Shown in pieces: positions 18,046 through 28,900 of a stretch of DNA of 51,974 bases (positions within the stretch are counted from its first letter, which is position 1; each line of letters starts with the position of its first letter). The stretch spans positions 1 to 51,974 of the forward strand of contig DEIV01000135.1 of NCBI GenBank assembly GCA_002352665.1. Direction: 5' to 3'. Position numbers and translations under genes: made by a program. Source of the stretch: Flavobacteriaceae bacterium UBA2765. Its GTDB lineage: Bacteria; Bacteroidota; Bacteroidia; Flavobacteriales; Flavobacteriaceae. A model generated the notes under the pieces. It saw only the letters and a list, made by a program, of their open reading frames with translations. It was not told where the DNA came from and did not search any database.

Positions 18046-18248
18046 AAACACAATATGATTCTGATCAACTCAGGGAGGAATTTATTACAGAAAAATATAA
18101 AATTATCGCATTTGGTTTAGGTATTGGATTAAAAATAGTAAGTCGAAATTTTTTTTCAATTGATATTAATTTTGGTATGGCAGGATTAACATCTGATTCG
18201 GATAAGGGAGTTACACATGGTGTAATCTCAATAGGTTATCGTTTTTAA
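18046..18248 (+). pseudogene. Remnant of an outer-membrane beta-barrel protein (C-terminal end)
   Basis: Directly after the preceding stop there is an open frame with no start codon, in frame from about 18046 to a TAA at 18246-18248. The last 40 or so codons read like alternating beta-strands (A-F-G-L-G-I-G-L-K-I-V, then F-F-S-I-D-I-N-F-G-M-A-G) and end in G-V-I-S-I-G-Y-R-F-stop, the terminal aromatic signature of outer-membrane barrels. The 5' part of the gene is gone. I infer a truncated gene left by deletion. 18249-18456 holds nothing else I can name. Confidence 0.5.
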
Positions 18249-18456
18249 TTATTTCATGAGTATGATTTAATTATAGATAATCAATAATGTTAGAACATTA
18301 CGATCATTCAGAAAAGCGATAAAGAATTATGACATAACACTTTTCAAATTTTAAAAGGGAGAGTTAAATGTTAACATAAGAATAAACCCTAAGACTAAAT
18401 AAAAAATCAATCACAATATAGACCTTAATAGATAGCCTTTGATATATACCATAACT

Positions 18457-21261
18457 ATGAAAAACACTACACTAAAGACTCTTATTTTTACTTTTTTAAC
18501 TTTTATATTAATTGTTGTTTCATGTACTAAAGATGATAATGGCCCTTCTTCAGATGCAACAAGTATTGAATTACTTTCAGAAGATAATTTAATTGCTGTT
18601 GCAGGAGCAACTGTTGAAAACCCGATTGAAGTCATGGTTAAGGATCAATTTGGAAAAGCTTTTGCAGAAACGGTAGTCCATTTTACTCCTTCTAATGGAT
18701 CAGTTTCATCATCAACGGTAAAAACAGATGCAAGAGGTATTGCTAGTGTTTTATGGACTGTTGGTGGTAATTCAGGGGAACAAACCTTGACAGTTACAGC
18801 TTTTAAAACAGATGGTATAACTCCACTTAGAGGCTCTCCATTTATGGTTACAGCAAATGCCGAAGGCGATGCGGTATCAGAAAGTTTAGTTTTAGTATCG
18901 GGTGGTGGCCAAACAGGTCAAGTAGAAACCATATTAACAAATCCTATTATTATTAATGTTAAAGATACAAATGAGAATCCATTTGCAGGAGCAACCGTAA
19001 ATTTTGCAACCACAGACGGTTCTGTATCCTCAAGTTCAGGGTTATCAGATGCAGATGGAAATGTAACCGTAAACTGGACATTAGGAGCTACTTTAGGTAC
19101 ACAAACCTTGACAGTTACAGGCTTTAAAGCTGATGGTACAACACCGTTAACAGGTTCGCCATTAACTGTTACTGCCACAGGAACTTCAGAACCTGCCTTT
19201 GCAGATATTTTACAAAAAGTATCAGGCGACAGTCAAACAGGAACTGTAAATACTGCATTAGCCAATCCAATAGTTGTAAGAGTTTTAGATCAATTTGAGA
19301 ATCCATTTGCAGGAGCAACCGTAAATTTTGCAACCACAGACGGTTCTGTATCCTCAAGTTCAGGGTTATCAGATGCAGATGGAAATGTAACCGTAAACTG
19401 GACATTAGGAGCTACCTTAGGTACACAAACGTTAACGGTTACAGGCTTTAAAGCTGATGGTACAACTCCATTGAGTGAATCACCATTGACTGTTACAGCG
19501 ACAGCAACAGCTGTTGCCGCGGTTGCTGACAGTTTAGAACTGGTTTCTGGAGATAACCAAACAGGGACAGCAGGTGAACTATTAGCTAATCCAATAGTAA
19601 TACGTGTATTAGATCAATTTGAAAACCCATTTGCTGGGGCAACAGTTTATTTTACACCCGATGGCGATGAATCACCTTCTACACTAATTACAGATGCTAA
19701 TGGTCTTGTATCTATAAATTGGACTTTAACAGGTTTAGTTAACACCCAAAATATGAAAGTGGAGAGCTTTAAGGCTGATGGTACAACCCCATTAACCGGC
19801 TCGCCACTAACCGTTACTGCCACAGGAACCTCATTACCAGCCTTTGCAGACATTTTACAAAAAGTATCAGGCGACAGTCAAACAGGAACTGTAAACACAA
19901 CTTTAGTCAATCCAATAGTTGTAAGAGTTTTAGATCAATTTGAGAACCCATTTGCAGGAGCAACCGTAAATTTTGCCACCACAGACGGTTCAGTATCCTC
20001 AAGTTCAGGTGTATCAGATACTAGTGGTAATGTAACCGTAAACTGGACATTAGGAGCTACCGTAAGTACACAAACATTAACAGTTACAGGCTTTAAAGCT
20101 GATGGCACAACACCACTTAGCGGCTCGCCATTAACTTTTGTGGCAGATGCTAACGCTGCAGTAGGTGCAGACATTTTACAAAAAGTATCAGGCGACAGTC
20201 AAACAGGAACTGTAAATACAACTTTAGCCAATCCAATAGTTGTAAGAGTTTTAGATCAATTTGAGAATCCTTTTGCAGGATCAACCGTAAATTTTGCCAC
20301 CACAGACGGTTCAGTATCCTCAAGTTCAGGTGTATCAGATGCTAACGGTAATGTAACCGTAAACTGGACATTAGGAGCTACCGTAGGTACACAAACATTA
20401 AAAGTTACAGGCTTTAAAGCTGATGGTGCTACGCCGTTGATAGGGTCTCCACTTACCATAACCGCAAATGCCAATGTGGTATTAGCGGCTGACATTTTAT
20501 TGGAAGTTTCTGGCGGAGGTCAAGAAGGATATATCAATACCACCTTAGCAAATCCAATTGTTGTTAGGGTATTAGATCAATTTGAAAGTCCGTTTGCAGG
20601 AGCTACAGTATTCTTTACACCAACGAATGGTTCTGTTTCTGCCCAATCTGTAACAACAGATAGTAACGGAGAGGCTCAAGTAATGTGGACTTTAGGTTCA
20701 GAAATAACAGACCAATTACTAACTGTGACTGCTTTTAAGCCAGATGACACAACACCATTGAGTGGCTCACCACTAACATTTTTTGTTAGTGCTACAGCAC
20801 CATTAGCGATTGGAGATTTTCACGAAGGAGGTGTTGTGTTTTATCTGGATAATACAGGAGAACATGGTTTAGTAAGTGCAATCACCGATCAAGCAAGTAA
20901 TGCAGCATGGGGCTGTACTGGTACAGCAATAGTTGGTGCAGATGGTACAGCTATTGGTACTGGGGTACAAAACACACAAGACATTATAGCAGGTTGCACA
21001 GAAAGTTTAATAGCAGCAGAATGGTGTTCTAGTCTAAACTTAAACGGATTTAGCGATTGGTTCTTACCATCAAAAGATGAATTGAATCAATTGTTTATCA
21101 ACAAAGCGGTTGTAGATGCTACAGCAATAACTTTTGGTGGAACCGCTCTCCAAACTAATTTTTATTGGAGTTCTACAGAGTTAAATGCAAATCAGGCTTG
21201 GGGTTATAACGTATCTGGTGATGACTTTAAAAATAATGTGTATAGCGTAAGAGCTGTATGA
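18457..21261 (+). CDS. Seven-repeat Ig-like (Big-1 type) lipoprotein with a DUF1566/Lcl-like C-terminus
   Basis: A 934-residue surface lipoprotein. Lipobox V-V-S-C at about residue 24. Seven Ig-like units of about 107 residues run from about 34 to 783, each with S-G-x-x-Q-x-G, N-P-I-x-V-x-V-x-D, P-F-A-G-A-T-V and V-x-W-T-L, as in invasin/intimin Big-1 domains. The last 150 residues form a different domain with H-E-G-G-V-V-F-Y, W-F-L-P-S-K-D-E-L-N-Q-L and Y-W-S-S-T-E, typical of DUF1566. A likely rod that holds a recognition tip off the cell surface. First gene of a tight four-gene group; 19 bases precede the barrel gene. I start at 18457, not at an earlier in-frame codon, because it gives a clean signal peptide. 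Confidence 0.88.
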   Translation: MKNTTLKTLIFTFLTFILIVVSCTKDDNGPSSDATSIELLSEDNLIAVAGATVENPIEVMVKDQFGKAFAETVVHFTPSNGSVSSSTVKTDARGIASVLWTVGGNSGEQTLTVTAFKTDGITPLRGSPFMVTANAEGDAVSESLVLVSGGGQTGQVETILTNPIIINVKDTNENPFAGATVNFATTDGSVSSSSGLSDADGNVTVNWTLGATLGTQTLTVTGFKADGTTPLTGSPLTVTATGTSEPAFADILQKVSGDSQTGTVNTALANPIVVRVLDQFENPFAGATVNFATTDGSVSSSSGLSDADGNVTVNWTLGATLGTQTLTVTGFKADGTTPLSESPLTVTATATAVAAVADSLELVSGDNQTGTAGELLANPIVIRVLDQFENPFAGATVYFTPDGDESPSTLITDANGLVSINWTLTGLVNTQNMKVESFKADGTTPLTGSPLTVTATGTSLPAFADILQKVSGDSQTGTVNTTLVNPIVVRVLDQFENPFAGATVNFATTDGSVSSSSGVSDTSGNVTVNWTLGATVSTQTLTVTGFKADGTTPLSGSPLTFVADANAAVGADILQKVSGDSQTGTVNTTLANPIVVRVLDQFENPFAGSTVNFATTDGSVSSSSGVSDANGNVTVNWTLGATVGTQTLKVTGFKADGATPLIGSPLTITANANVVLAADILLEVSGGGQEGYINTTLANPIVVRVLDQFESPFAGATVFFTPTNGSVSAQSVTTDSNGEAQVMWTLGSEITDQLLTVTAFKPDDTTPLSGSPLTFFVSATAPLAIGDFHEGGVVFYLDNTGEHGLVSAITDQASNAAWGCTGTAIVGADGTAIGTGVQNTQDIIAGCTESLIAAEWCSSLNLNGFSDWFLPSKDELNQLFINKAVVDATAITFGGTALQTNFYWSSTELNANQAWGYNVSGDDFKNNVYSVRAV
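18556..20805 (+). repeat. Seven tandem Ig-domain DNA repeats, 321-324 bases each
   Basis: Unit starts at 18556, 18877, 19201, 19525, 19846, 20167 and 20488. Units 2, 3, 5 and 6 share long stretches of near-identical DNA, while units 1, 4 and 7 are more diverged. Such a pattern suggests recent duplication or conversion, and copy number may vary between strains. Confidence 0.9.
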
Positions 21262-21280
21262 GCATTTTAAATATAGTCTA

Positions 21281-22966
21281 ATGAGAAAGAACACATATAT
21301 AAAAAGTATATTATTTCTAATTTGTTTAGGTTTTCTAAATCAGGGACATGCACAAAATTTCGGAGATTTTAAAAATCAAAAACCATTTGAAATCTCTGGA
21401 AGCTTTTCTCTAGGAGCTAGTTTTTATGGAACTTCAAGAGAAAATTCATATGGATCCCCATTTTCTTATATGATAAATGGAGCACCAACTATTGCTGTGT
21501 ATGGTATTCAAATACCACTTTCCTTTACCTATAGCAATCAACAATTATCATACGCAAAACCTTTTCAATGCTATGGTGCAAGTCCTTATTACAAATGGAT
21601 AAAACTCCATTTAGGACATAGAAATTTAAACTTTTCACCTTATGCAATGACAGGGCAAACTTTTTTAGGAGCTGGTGTAGAATTAACACCTGGAAAATTC
21701 AAATTCTTAGCTTTTTATGGAAGTTTTGAAAATATTTTTGCAACAAGAGACCCTTTTGAACAAAATACTATTCTTCCTGAATCTTATAAACGTAAAGGTT
21801 ACGGACTTAAAATTGGTTATGAAGGTAAAAAAGCAGGATTTGATCTCAGTTTGTTGAAAATTGAAGATCAATCAAAATCTATTGATACACTTTTAACAGA
21901 TACACTTTCAATAAGACCTAAAGATAATATTGTAATTAGCCCGAGCATGCGTGCAACATTTTTTAAAAGGTTAACACTTCAAGGTACTGTAGCAGCAAGT
22001 GTGCTTACACATAATAAATTGGCAAGAACAGGAATTTTAGATGAAGACATAGTGAATAGGTTTTCTTCTATTTTAGCTGTAAATCAATCTACTAAAATTG
22101 CATTGGCTGGAGATGCGTCTGCAGATTTAAGATTTGACAAGTATAGTGTTGGTGTAAAATATCAACGAATAGAACCACTCTACGAATCGTTAGGGTTATA
22201 TGGCATCACAAATGATTTTGAAAATTATACGATTAATGCTGAAGTGAGTTTGTTTAAGAATAGAGCACAATTAAGTGTTTCTCAAGGGTATCAAAAAAAT
22301 AATTTAAAAAAGATTAGACAAGTAACAGATTTAAGAAAAATAGGATCTTACAACTTAAATGTATCTTTAAAAAGCGGACTAAATTTCAACGCTCAATACA
22401 GTAATTTTCAAAGTGATCAAGAAGCAGGGTATGTAGAAATTAACGACACTATTCGTCTTGCTTTAGTAAGTCAAAACGGAAGTCTTAGTTCTTCCTATCG
22501 ATGGAAACAAAAAAAGAATCAACATTCTGTTTCGCTATTTGTGAGTTCTCAAAATTTTAAAGATCTAAATTCTTTAAATCAATTTGATTTTAACAATCAA
22601 AGTACTTCAGGTAATTTAAGTTATCGACTTAATATGAAGCCAATAGACTTTTCTGTCCGTGCAGGCCTGAATTATGCAACTTACGAATCAAACAAACAAT
22701 TAACCAATAGACTAGGCATATCAATAGGTGCTAATAAACAATTATTAGAAAAAAGATTACGAATCAACTTAGGCTTGTCCTTTCAAAAAAGTGAAGTAGA
22801 TCAACAAAAAGATGGTTTTGTTTTTAGAGGGAATATTGGTTTATCTCATAAACTAGATAATAATAATACCATATCCGTACGAACAAGTTTTATTGATAGA
22901 AATTCAATTATAAAGGAAGCCTTTACAGATTATAGAGGTCGATTTAGTTATACGTTTAGATTTTAA
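21281..22966 (+). CDS. Large outer-membrane beta-barrel protein
   Basis: A 561-residue protein with a signal peptide (cut after about residue 24, G-H-A-Q). It is rich in alternating hydrophobic/polar strands with aromatic girdles, has no obvious plug or soluble domain, and ends R-G-R-F-S-Y-T-F-R-F, a terminal Phe strand suited to BAM-dependent insertion. No named family was recognised. It lies between the Ig-like lipoprotein (19 bases) and the giant secreted protein (10 bases), so it may be their membrane anchor or export partner; that role is inferred only from position. Confidence 0.75.
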   Translation: MRKNTYIKSILFLICLGFLNQGHAQNFGDFKNQKPFEISGSFSLGASFYGTSRENSYGSPFSYMINGAPTIAVYGIQIPLSFTYSNQQLSYAKPFQCYGASPYYKWIKLHLGHRNLNFSPYAMTGQTFLGAGVELTPGKFKFLAFYGSFENIFATRDPFEQNTILPESYKRKGYGLKIGYEGKKAGFDLSLLKIEDQSKSIDTLLTDTLSIRPKDNIVISPSMRATFFKRLTLQGTVAASVLTHNKLARTGILDEDIVNRFSSILAVNQSTKIALAGDASADLRFDKYSVGVKYQRIEPLYESLGLYGITNDFENYTINAEVSLFKNRAQLSVSQGYQKNNLKKIRQVTDLRKIGSYNLNVSLKSGLNFNAQYSNFQSDQEAGYVEINDTIRLALVSQNGSLSSSYRWKQKKNQHSVSLFVSSQNFKDLNSLNQFDFNNQSTSGNLSYRLNMKPIDFSVRAGLNYATYESNKQLTNRLGISIGANKQLLEKRLRINLGLSFQKSEVDQQKDGFVFRGNIGLSHKLDNNNTISVRTSFIDRNSIIKEAFTDYRGRFSYTFRF

Positions 22967-22976
22967 AAAAATACAG

Positions 22977-25900
22977 ATGAAAAAATTAACGCTTTTAACC
23001 CTTTTAGTTTGTACAATACTAAGTAATAGCTTTGCACAACAGATAGATGTTGATGTTAGGGTAAGACCACCCTATCAATTAAGTTTAGATGGTTTAACCA
23101 ATCAATTGTTAGCAACCGTTCGCAATACAAATCTTGAGGTACCTGCAAACAACATTAATTTTAAACTAGAACTCTATGGCCCAAGAGGATTGCGCATTTT
23201 TAGTAATCGTGTATTTGATGTAGATATAGATTTAGAACCTGGAGAAATACGTCAATTTATTGGTAATGATTGGGATGCTTTATATGAATCTACTAATTTA
23301 ACCATTGAACCTATCGATGAAAAGCAACGTATGATAGATACACAAATGCTAAGAGATGGGGTATATAAAATTTGTCTTACAGCTTTTAGCACGGTAACTA
23401 ACGAACGACTATCAAAAGGTGTTCCTTCAGATTGTGGTGGTTTTACTGTTGAAGTACCAGATGCTCCTAAAATTATATTTCCTCAGAATAATTATAAAAT
23501 ACCACTAGATGGGTCGCCACTTAATATTATTTGGCAACAAACTAATTTAAAAAGTAGTCCTACCTATAGTGTAGAGATTGTTGATGCTACAAATTTCCCT
23601 AATGTAATAAGTATTAGTGAGGAGGCTTTTAATCATGCTGAAAAGGTTTATCAAAATGATGATATATCTAATTTTCAAGAAACTGTCGAAGATGTAGATT
23701 GGGAAAAAGATCATATTTATTTTATACGAGTAACTTCTAGATTTGGTGAAAATGAAGGATTTTTGTATAAATTTAGAATACACAGTAAACCAGTTTATAT
23801 CCGTTTTGAAGGTAATGCCATTGCAGATGATGATGAAGAAATTGTAAAAGACATTCCTACACCACTTAACGATGACGTCAAAGAAGAAGCAATTGTTGAT
23901 ACAAATGATATGAATGTGAAACCTCATTATCCTATGGCTAATGATACCATACCTTTTTTAGAATTTCCTTTGGTGGTAAAATTTTCTCCTGAAAGTGATA
24001 AGATTAAACGAATGAAATTTACGGCAAGTTTTAACAATAGTAAAAATGAATCAGATACATTAACATGGAAAAATGGGGCACTTAAATTTTTAGAGAGTAA
24101 AAAAATTTCTAATGCTGATTGGTCGCAAGCAAGTTTAATTCCATTATTAGATGTTACCAATACCGAGATTATAAAAAGAGGTGAGCAATACCATTGGTCA
24201 GGTGATGTCTCTTTGTTTACTAAAGCTAAAGGTGACAAGGAGGATTCTTTTAATATTCCACAACAAAAATTTATGGTAGGGATGCCCAAATCTCGTTTGC
24301 AAAGTCCAACAAAAGATGCTGTAGTATCAGCTGGAGACATCAAATTTGAATGGGAAACCGCACAAAAACAAGGGGGAAGAATTTTGCCCGATTATAAATT
24401 GGTTCATATTAACAAGGATGGTGTTTTAGAAACAAGAATTAGCAACGTAAACGAACACTGGGTACTACAAGTTTTTAATAAAGAAATGAGTACTAAAAAA
24501 GAAGATAGAGTACAACAATATCATGAAAAATTGCAGATAAATATCAATGAGTTATATAATGCAACTACAAGAAAATTTGACATTGTTAAAATTCAAGAAA
24601 AACTATATGCTAGTCTCAATCACAACTTTACTATTACTGAAAATGGAGACTATTGGTGGCGTGTGGTGTGGTTGAAAAACCCAAATTTAGGTGATGCTGA
24701 AATAGAAAATTTATCAAGTGCAGACATCTATCATACAACTTCTCTGCTGCCTTTTACTATTGGAGAAGATGAGCCTGCTGTGGCAGAAAAATCTCCTCCT
24801 ACAGATGATGAGTGTAAATCAAATTGTGTAATTCCTGAGCCCTCAAAAACTGGAACAATAGCTTTAAAAGTTGGAGATACAACTAAGATTGGAAAATTTA
24901 ATCTCGTTGTTAAGTCCATCTCTAAAGATAAAAATAAAACCTATACAGGTGCAGGGTTGATTGCAGTACCTTTTCTAAATAATGTTAAAGTAAAAGTTGA
25001 ATTTAAGGACATTAAAATCAACAGTTTAAATCAAATTTATGCAGGTACGGTAAAAGCAAAACAGGACAAAGAATTTGTTACTAGAGATGCTAAAGTGGTA
25101 GACGGCTTAGAAATGCTAGGTATGAGTAAAGCAGAAGCAAAAAGTCTAGACGATGCCATTTCTGATGCTTCAAAAACAGTTTATGAAATGGTTGCTGGTG
25201 CTGAAACAACATTACCATTAGGTTGGGATTTTGAACTAGATGGTCATCGTATTCGTCTTGCCGTTATGGATCTTGATTTTAAATCAACTACAGCTGTATT
25301 AGATGCTATGGCGTTGGCGGATATACCTTTAATAAGTGATGATGGTTCGAAGTATAAAGAGACAATTAGTTTTGGAGCTAAAGATCTTTGTTTTAATCCA
25401 GGAGGTCTAGGTGATGATATTCGTTTTTATGTACCTGAAGATTTAGAATTAAATCCTGGGGATAAGAATGTTTTTGCAGTTCGAGGCCATACAGCAGTTC
25501 GTGCAGATCAAACAAGAACAGATAAAGATTATACCTATTTAAGATGGGGTTGTGATGGTTTTAAAGAACTAAATATAGCATTGCAATTAAAATTCTCTAG
25601 AGAGGTTATTATACCCGAAGATGACAAAGGTAAGCCAGCAAAAACAGGTAATGTATATGGAATTACCAATTTTAATATAAAACGTGAGGATGATAAGGTT
25701 AATTATTTAGCAGAAATACATTTTTCCGCTCCTTTTCAATTACCTGATGAAAAAGCTTACGGTTGGGGCTTTGAAGTGAGCCATGTATGGTTAGATTTAT
25801 CAACTACAGAAAATCCACCAAATATTAAGTTTCCAACAGATTATCAGTTTGACACCGATGATAGTCGTTTAGCAAATACATGGAAAGGATTATGGATAGA

Positions 25901-28900
25901 CAAAATAGCCCTAAAAGCACCTCATTTTATTGAAACGGCACAAACAGACCAGAAAAAAATAGAGCTACAAGCATCAAATTTTATTATTGATCCAAAAGTC
26001 AGTTTCTCTTTAGAATTATTAGATTTTATCCCTTTAACTGATAAAGCTAAAATTGAAGGGAGTCATATTTCTATCGATACCGTTTTTATAGCAATGGTTC
26101 AAAATAATTTTAAAAAAGCTGGTTTTACGGGTAAAATTGCCTTGCCAATTGCAGAAGATAAAGAATCACAAATGTTTAAATACAATGTGCTATTTGATAA
26201 AGCAAAAAGCAAAGATGAAGATGAAGAAGTTTTCGGATTAGTACTCTCTGCCAAACCTGCAAAAGAGGATGTTGAAATTATATCAAAAGGTTTAATGATG
26301 AAAGGAAAAATTGCAAAAACTTCTTTTATTGAAATAGGTTTTAGAAGTAAAGTTTACACCAAATTTAAACTCGATGGAACTTTTGGTTTCTCAACAGAAC
26401 TCGATGAGAAAAAACAGGACAGAGCTTTTACTTTAAATATGGCAGGTGTGAAAATAGAAGGTCTCGAATTTGATAGTTCAAAAGCAGACCCTTTTAAATG
26501 CGACAATTGTTTAAAAACGAGTTTGGCGAGTCCGCAGAAAACAGTTTCAGGTTTTCCGATTACATTAAAAAATATAGATATGGGTACTAATGAAGGTAAT
26601 CCGATGTTGATTATTGAACCCAGACTTTCGTTAATGGGCGACGGTGCAGGACTCGATGTTTCTACACAAATAAATATTACCGCGAAGTTGGCTAAGGTTA
26701 ACGACGCATGGAATTTTAGTATTGAGGATGCAGAAATAAAAAAAGTAACGTTAGAACCTGAAACAAATTTAGGAGGCATAAAAATTTCAGGCTTTTTAGA
26801 ATTTTATAAAGAGGAAAATAAAAAAGGCACAAAAGGAGCACTTACCGTACTGTTACCAGGAGATATAGGCGGTATGATGAGTGCAGATTTTGGTGTACAT
26901 AAAGACGAAAATGCAAAACCAAGTGATTTTGATGTAAACAAAAAATGGTATTCGTATTGGTATGTAGATGGCACAATTCTGTTTGGTTCAACAGGAATAC
27001 CTATGGGTGCAATTAATTTATACGGATTAGGCGGTGGTGCATCGCATCATATGACACAAAGTAGTTTGCCAGATGGAGGTAAATTATTATCCTCTGTTTC
27101 AAAACAAATTAAATCTACAAAAAATGAAATTAATAGTTCGGGGTCAAAATATACGCCAGATTTTGATACGGGCTTAGGCATAAAATTTACTACCGTAATG
27201 GGTTCTCCTGGGGGAGGAAAGGTTTATAATTTTGATGTTACCCTATCAGGAGAATTTAATAATTCAGGTGGCTTGCACAGATTAGGACTTGAGGGAAATG
27301 CCAGAATTTTGTCAAATGATGACAATCCTTTTACAGGAGAGGCACCGATGCAAGCCTACGTTAATTTTGGAATGGAAAACTTTGAAGATGCAGACAAATT
27401 ATTAGTGACTGGAAATCTTATTGTGAGTTTAGATATGTTAAACGGCACTTTAAAAGGTATTGGAAAAGTAGAAAATGGAAGTTCTTATAATGTGCCTGCA
27501 TCTTATTCGGGGCCTAAAGATAACATTCTAGTTCAAGCTGGTTTTATGTCAAATAACGAAACCGACCAATGGTATTTTGTAATGGGGAAACCTCAAGAAA
27601 GTGAGAGAGCAGGTATTTCAATAGGTATTACCTTAAATGGCAAGCGGCATGAAATATCAAAGACTACAGGTTATTTCTTAGCAGGAAACGCTCTAGACTT
27701 AATAGGCGTAGATTTAGGCTTACCAACACCAACTCAAGCATTTTTGAACATTCAGAATAATGCACGCAATGGTAATTTCAGAGCCGATTCTGAATTAAAG
27801 GAAGACCCTGAAATAGCTAATGCAGTAACCAATCCAACTAGTGTTCAAGGTTTTCAATTTGGTGCGGCTATGGATTATAACTATAAAGTAGACCTCCCCA
27901 TTTTTTATTTTAATTTGGCTATGGCTGTAGGTTTTGACCTCTTAATGAAAAATGTAGAACAATGTACTGGAAGTACTAAAGGGAAATTATACACACCGCC
28001 AGGTAATGCTGGTTGGTACACTGAAGGGCAGTTTTATGCCGGTATTAGTGGTGATTTTGGATTGCAAGTCGACCTTTATTTTATTAGCGGTAAATTTTCC
28101 ATTTTAGAGGCTGCTGCAGCTATTATGTTACAAGGTAATTTTCCAAATCCAGATGGTTTTCGAGGTGAAGGAGATATAGCCTATAATATTTTAGGAGGTC
28201 TTGTAGCAGGCAATTATCATTTTAATATTAAAGCTGGCGAGCGTTGTGTGGCATATACAGACCCAGCTGATGCTTTAGACAACCTCAATATAATTCAAGA
28301 TTTAAAACCAAACGAAGCTAAAGAGGTAAGTGTATTTGCTACTACTGCCGCTTCTTTTGGAATTGGACTAAATAGAGATTTTGATATTCCTATAACTAAA
28401 ACAGAAATTAAAACGGTAAGAGCCCGTATAGAAAGCTGGATATTAAAGGAAAAGAATGGAGCAGAATTATCGGGCACTATCATTATGAAAAATGACAATT
28501 TGGCTGCAGTTTTTGAACGAACGGATATGTTTAAGGGGAATAAAAATTATACGCAAACCATTAAAGTAATGGCAGATGAATTTGTAAACGGCAAATGGAC
28601 TCAGATTCAAAACAAAGAAAAAACTAGTGCTTGGTTTAATGAGCGAACAGAAAATTTTAAAACAGGAGAGTCACCTGATGTTATTGCAGAAGAAAATGTA
28701 AACTACACCTACCCATTAAAAAATCAAAAGCATTTCTTGAAAAAAGAAACTTTATCTAATCAAGGATATGTTGTGCTAAATCAAGCACAAAACCAAGATA
28801 AAAAAGTCTTTGACCGAAGTACAGGGAGAGATTTTATTGCTCGGTTTATAAAAATTGATGGAAATAACACCCCTTTAGAAACGCCAATAAGGTTAATGCA

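Noticed and set aside
18918..20495. Repeated minus-strand open frames of 68-86 codons
   Set aside because: They are antisense shadows of the Ig repeats and recur only because the repeats do.
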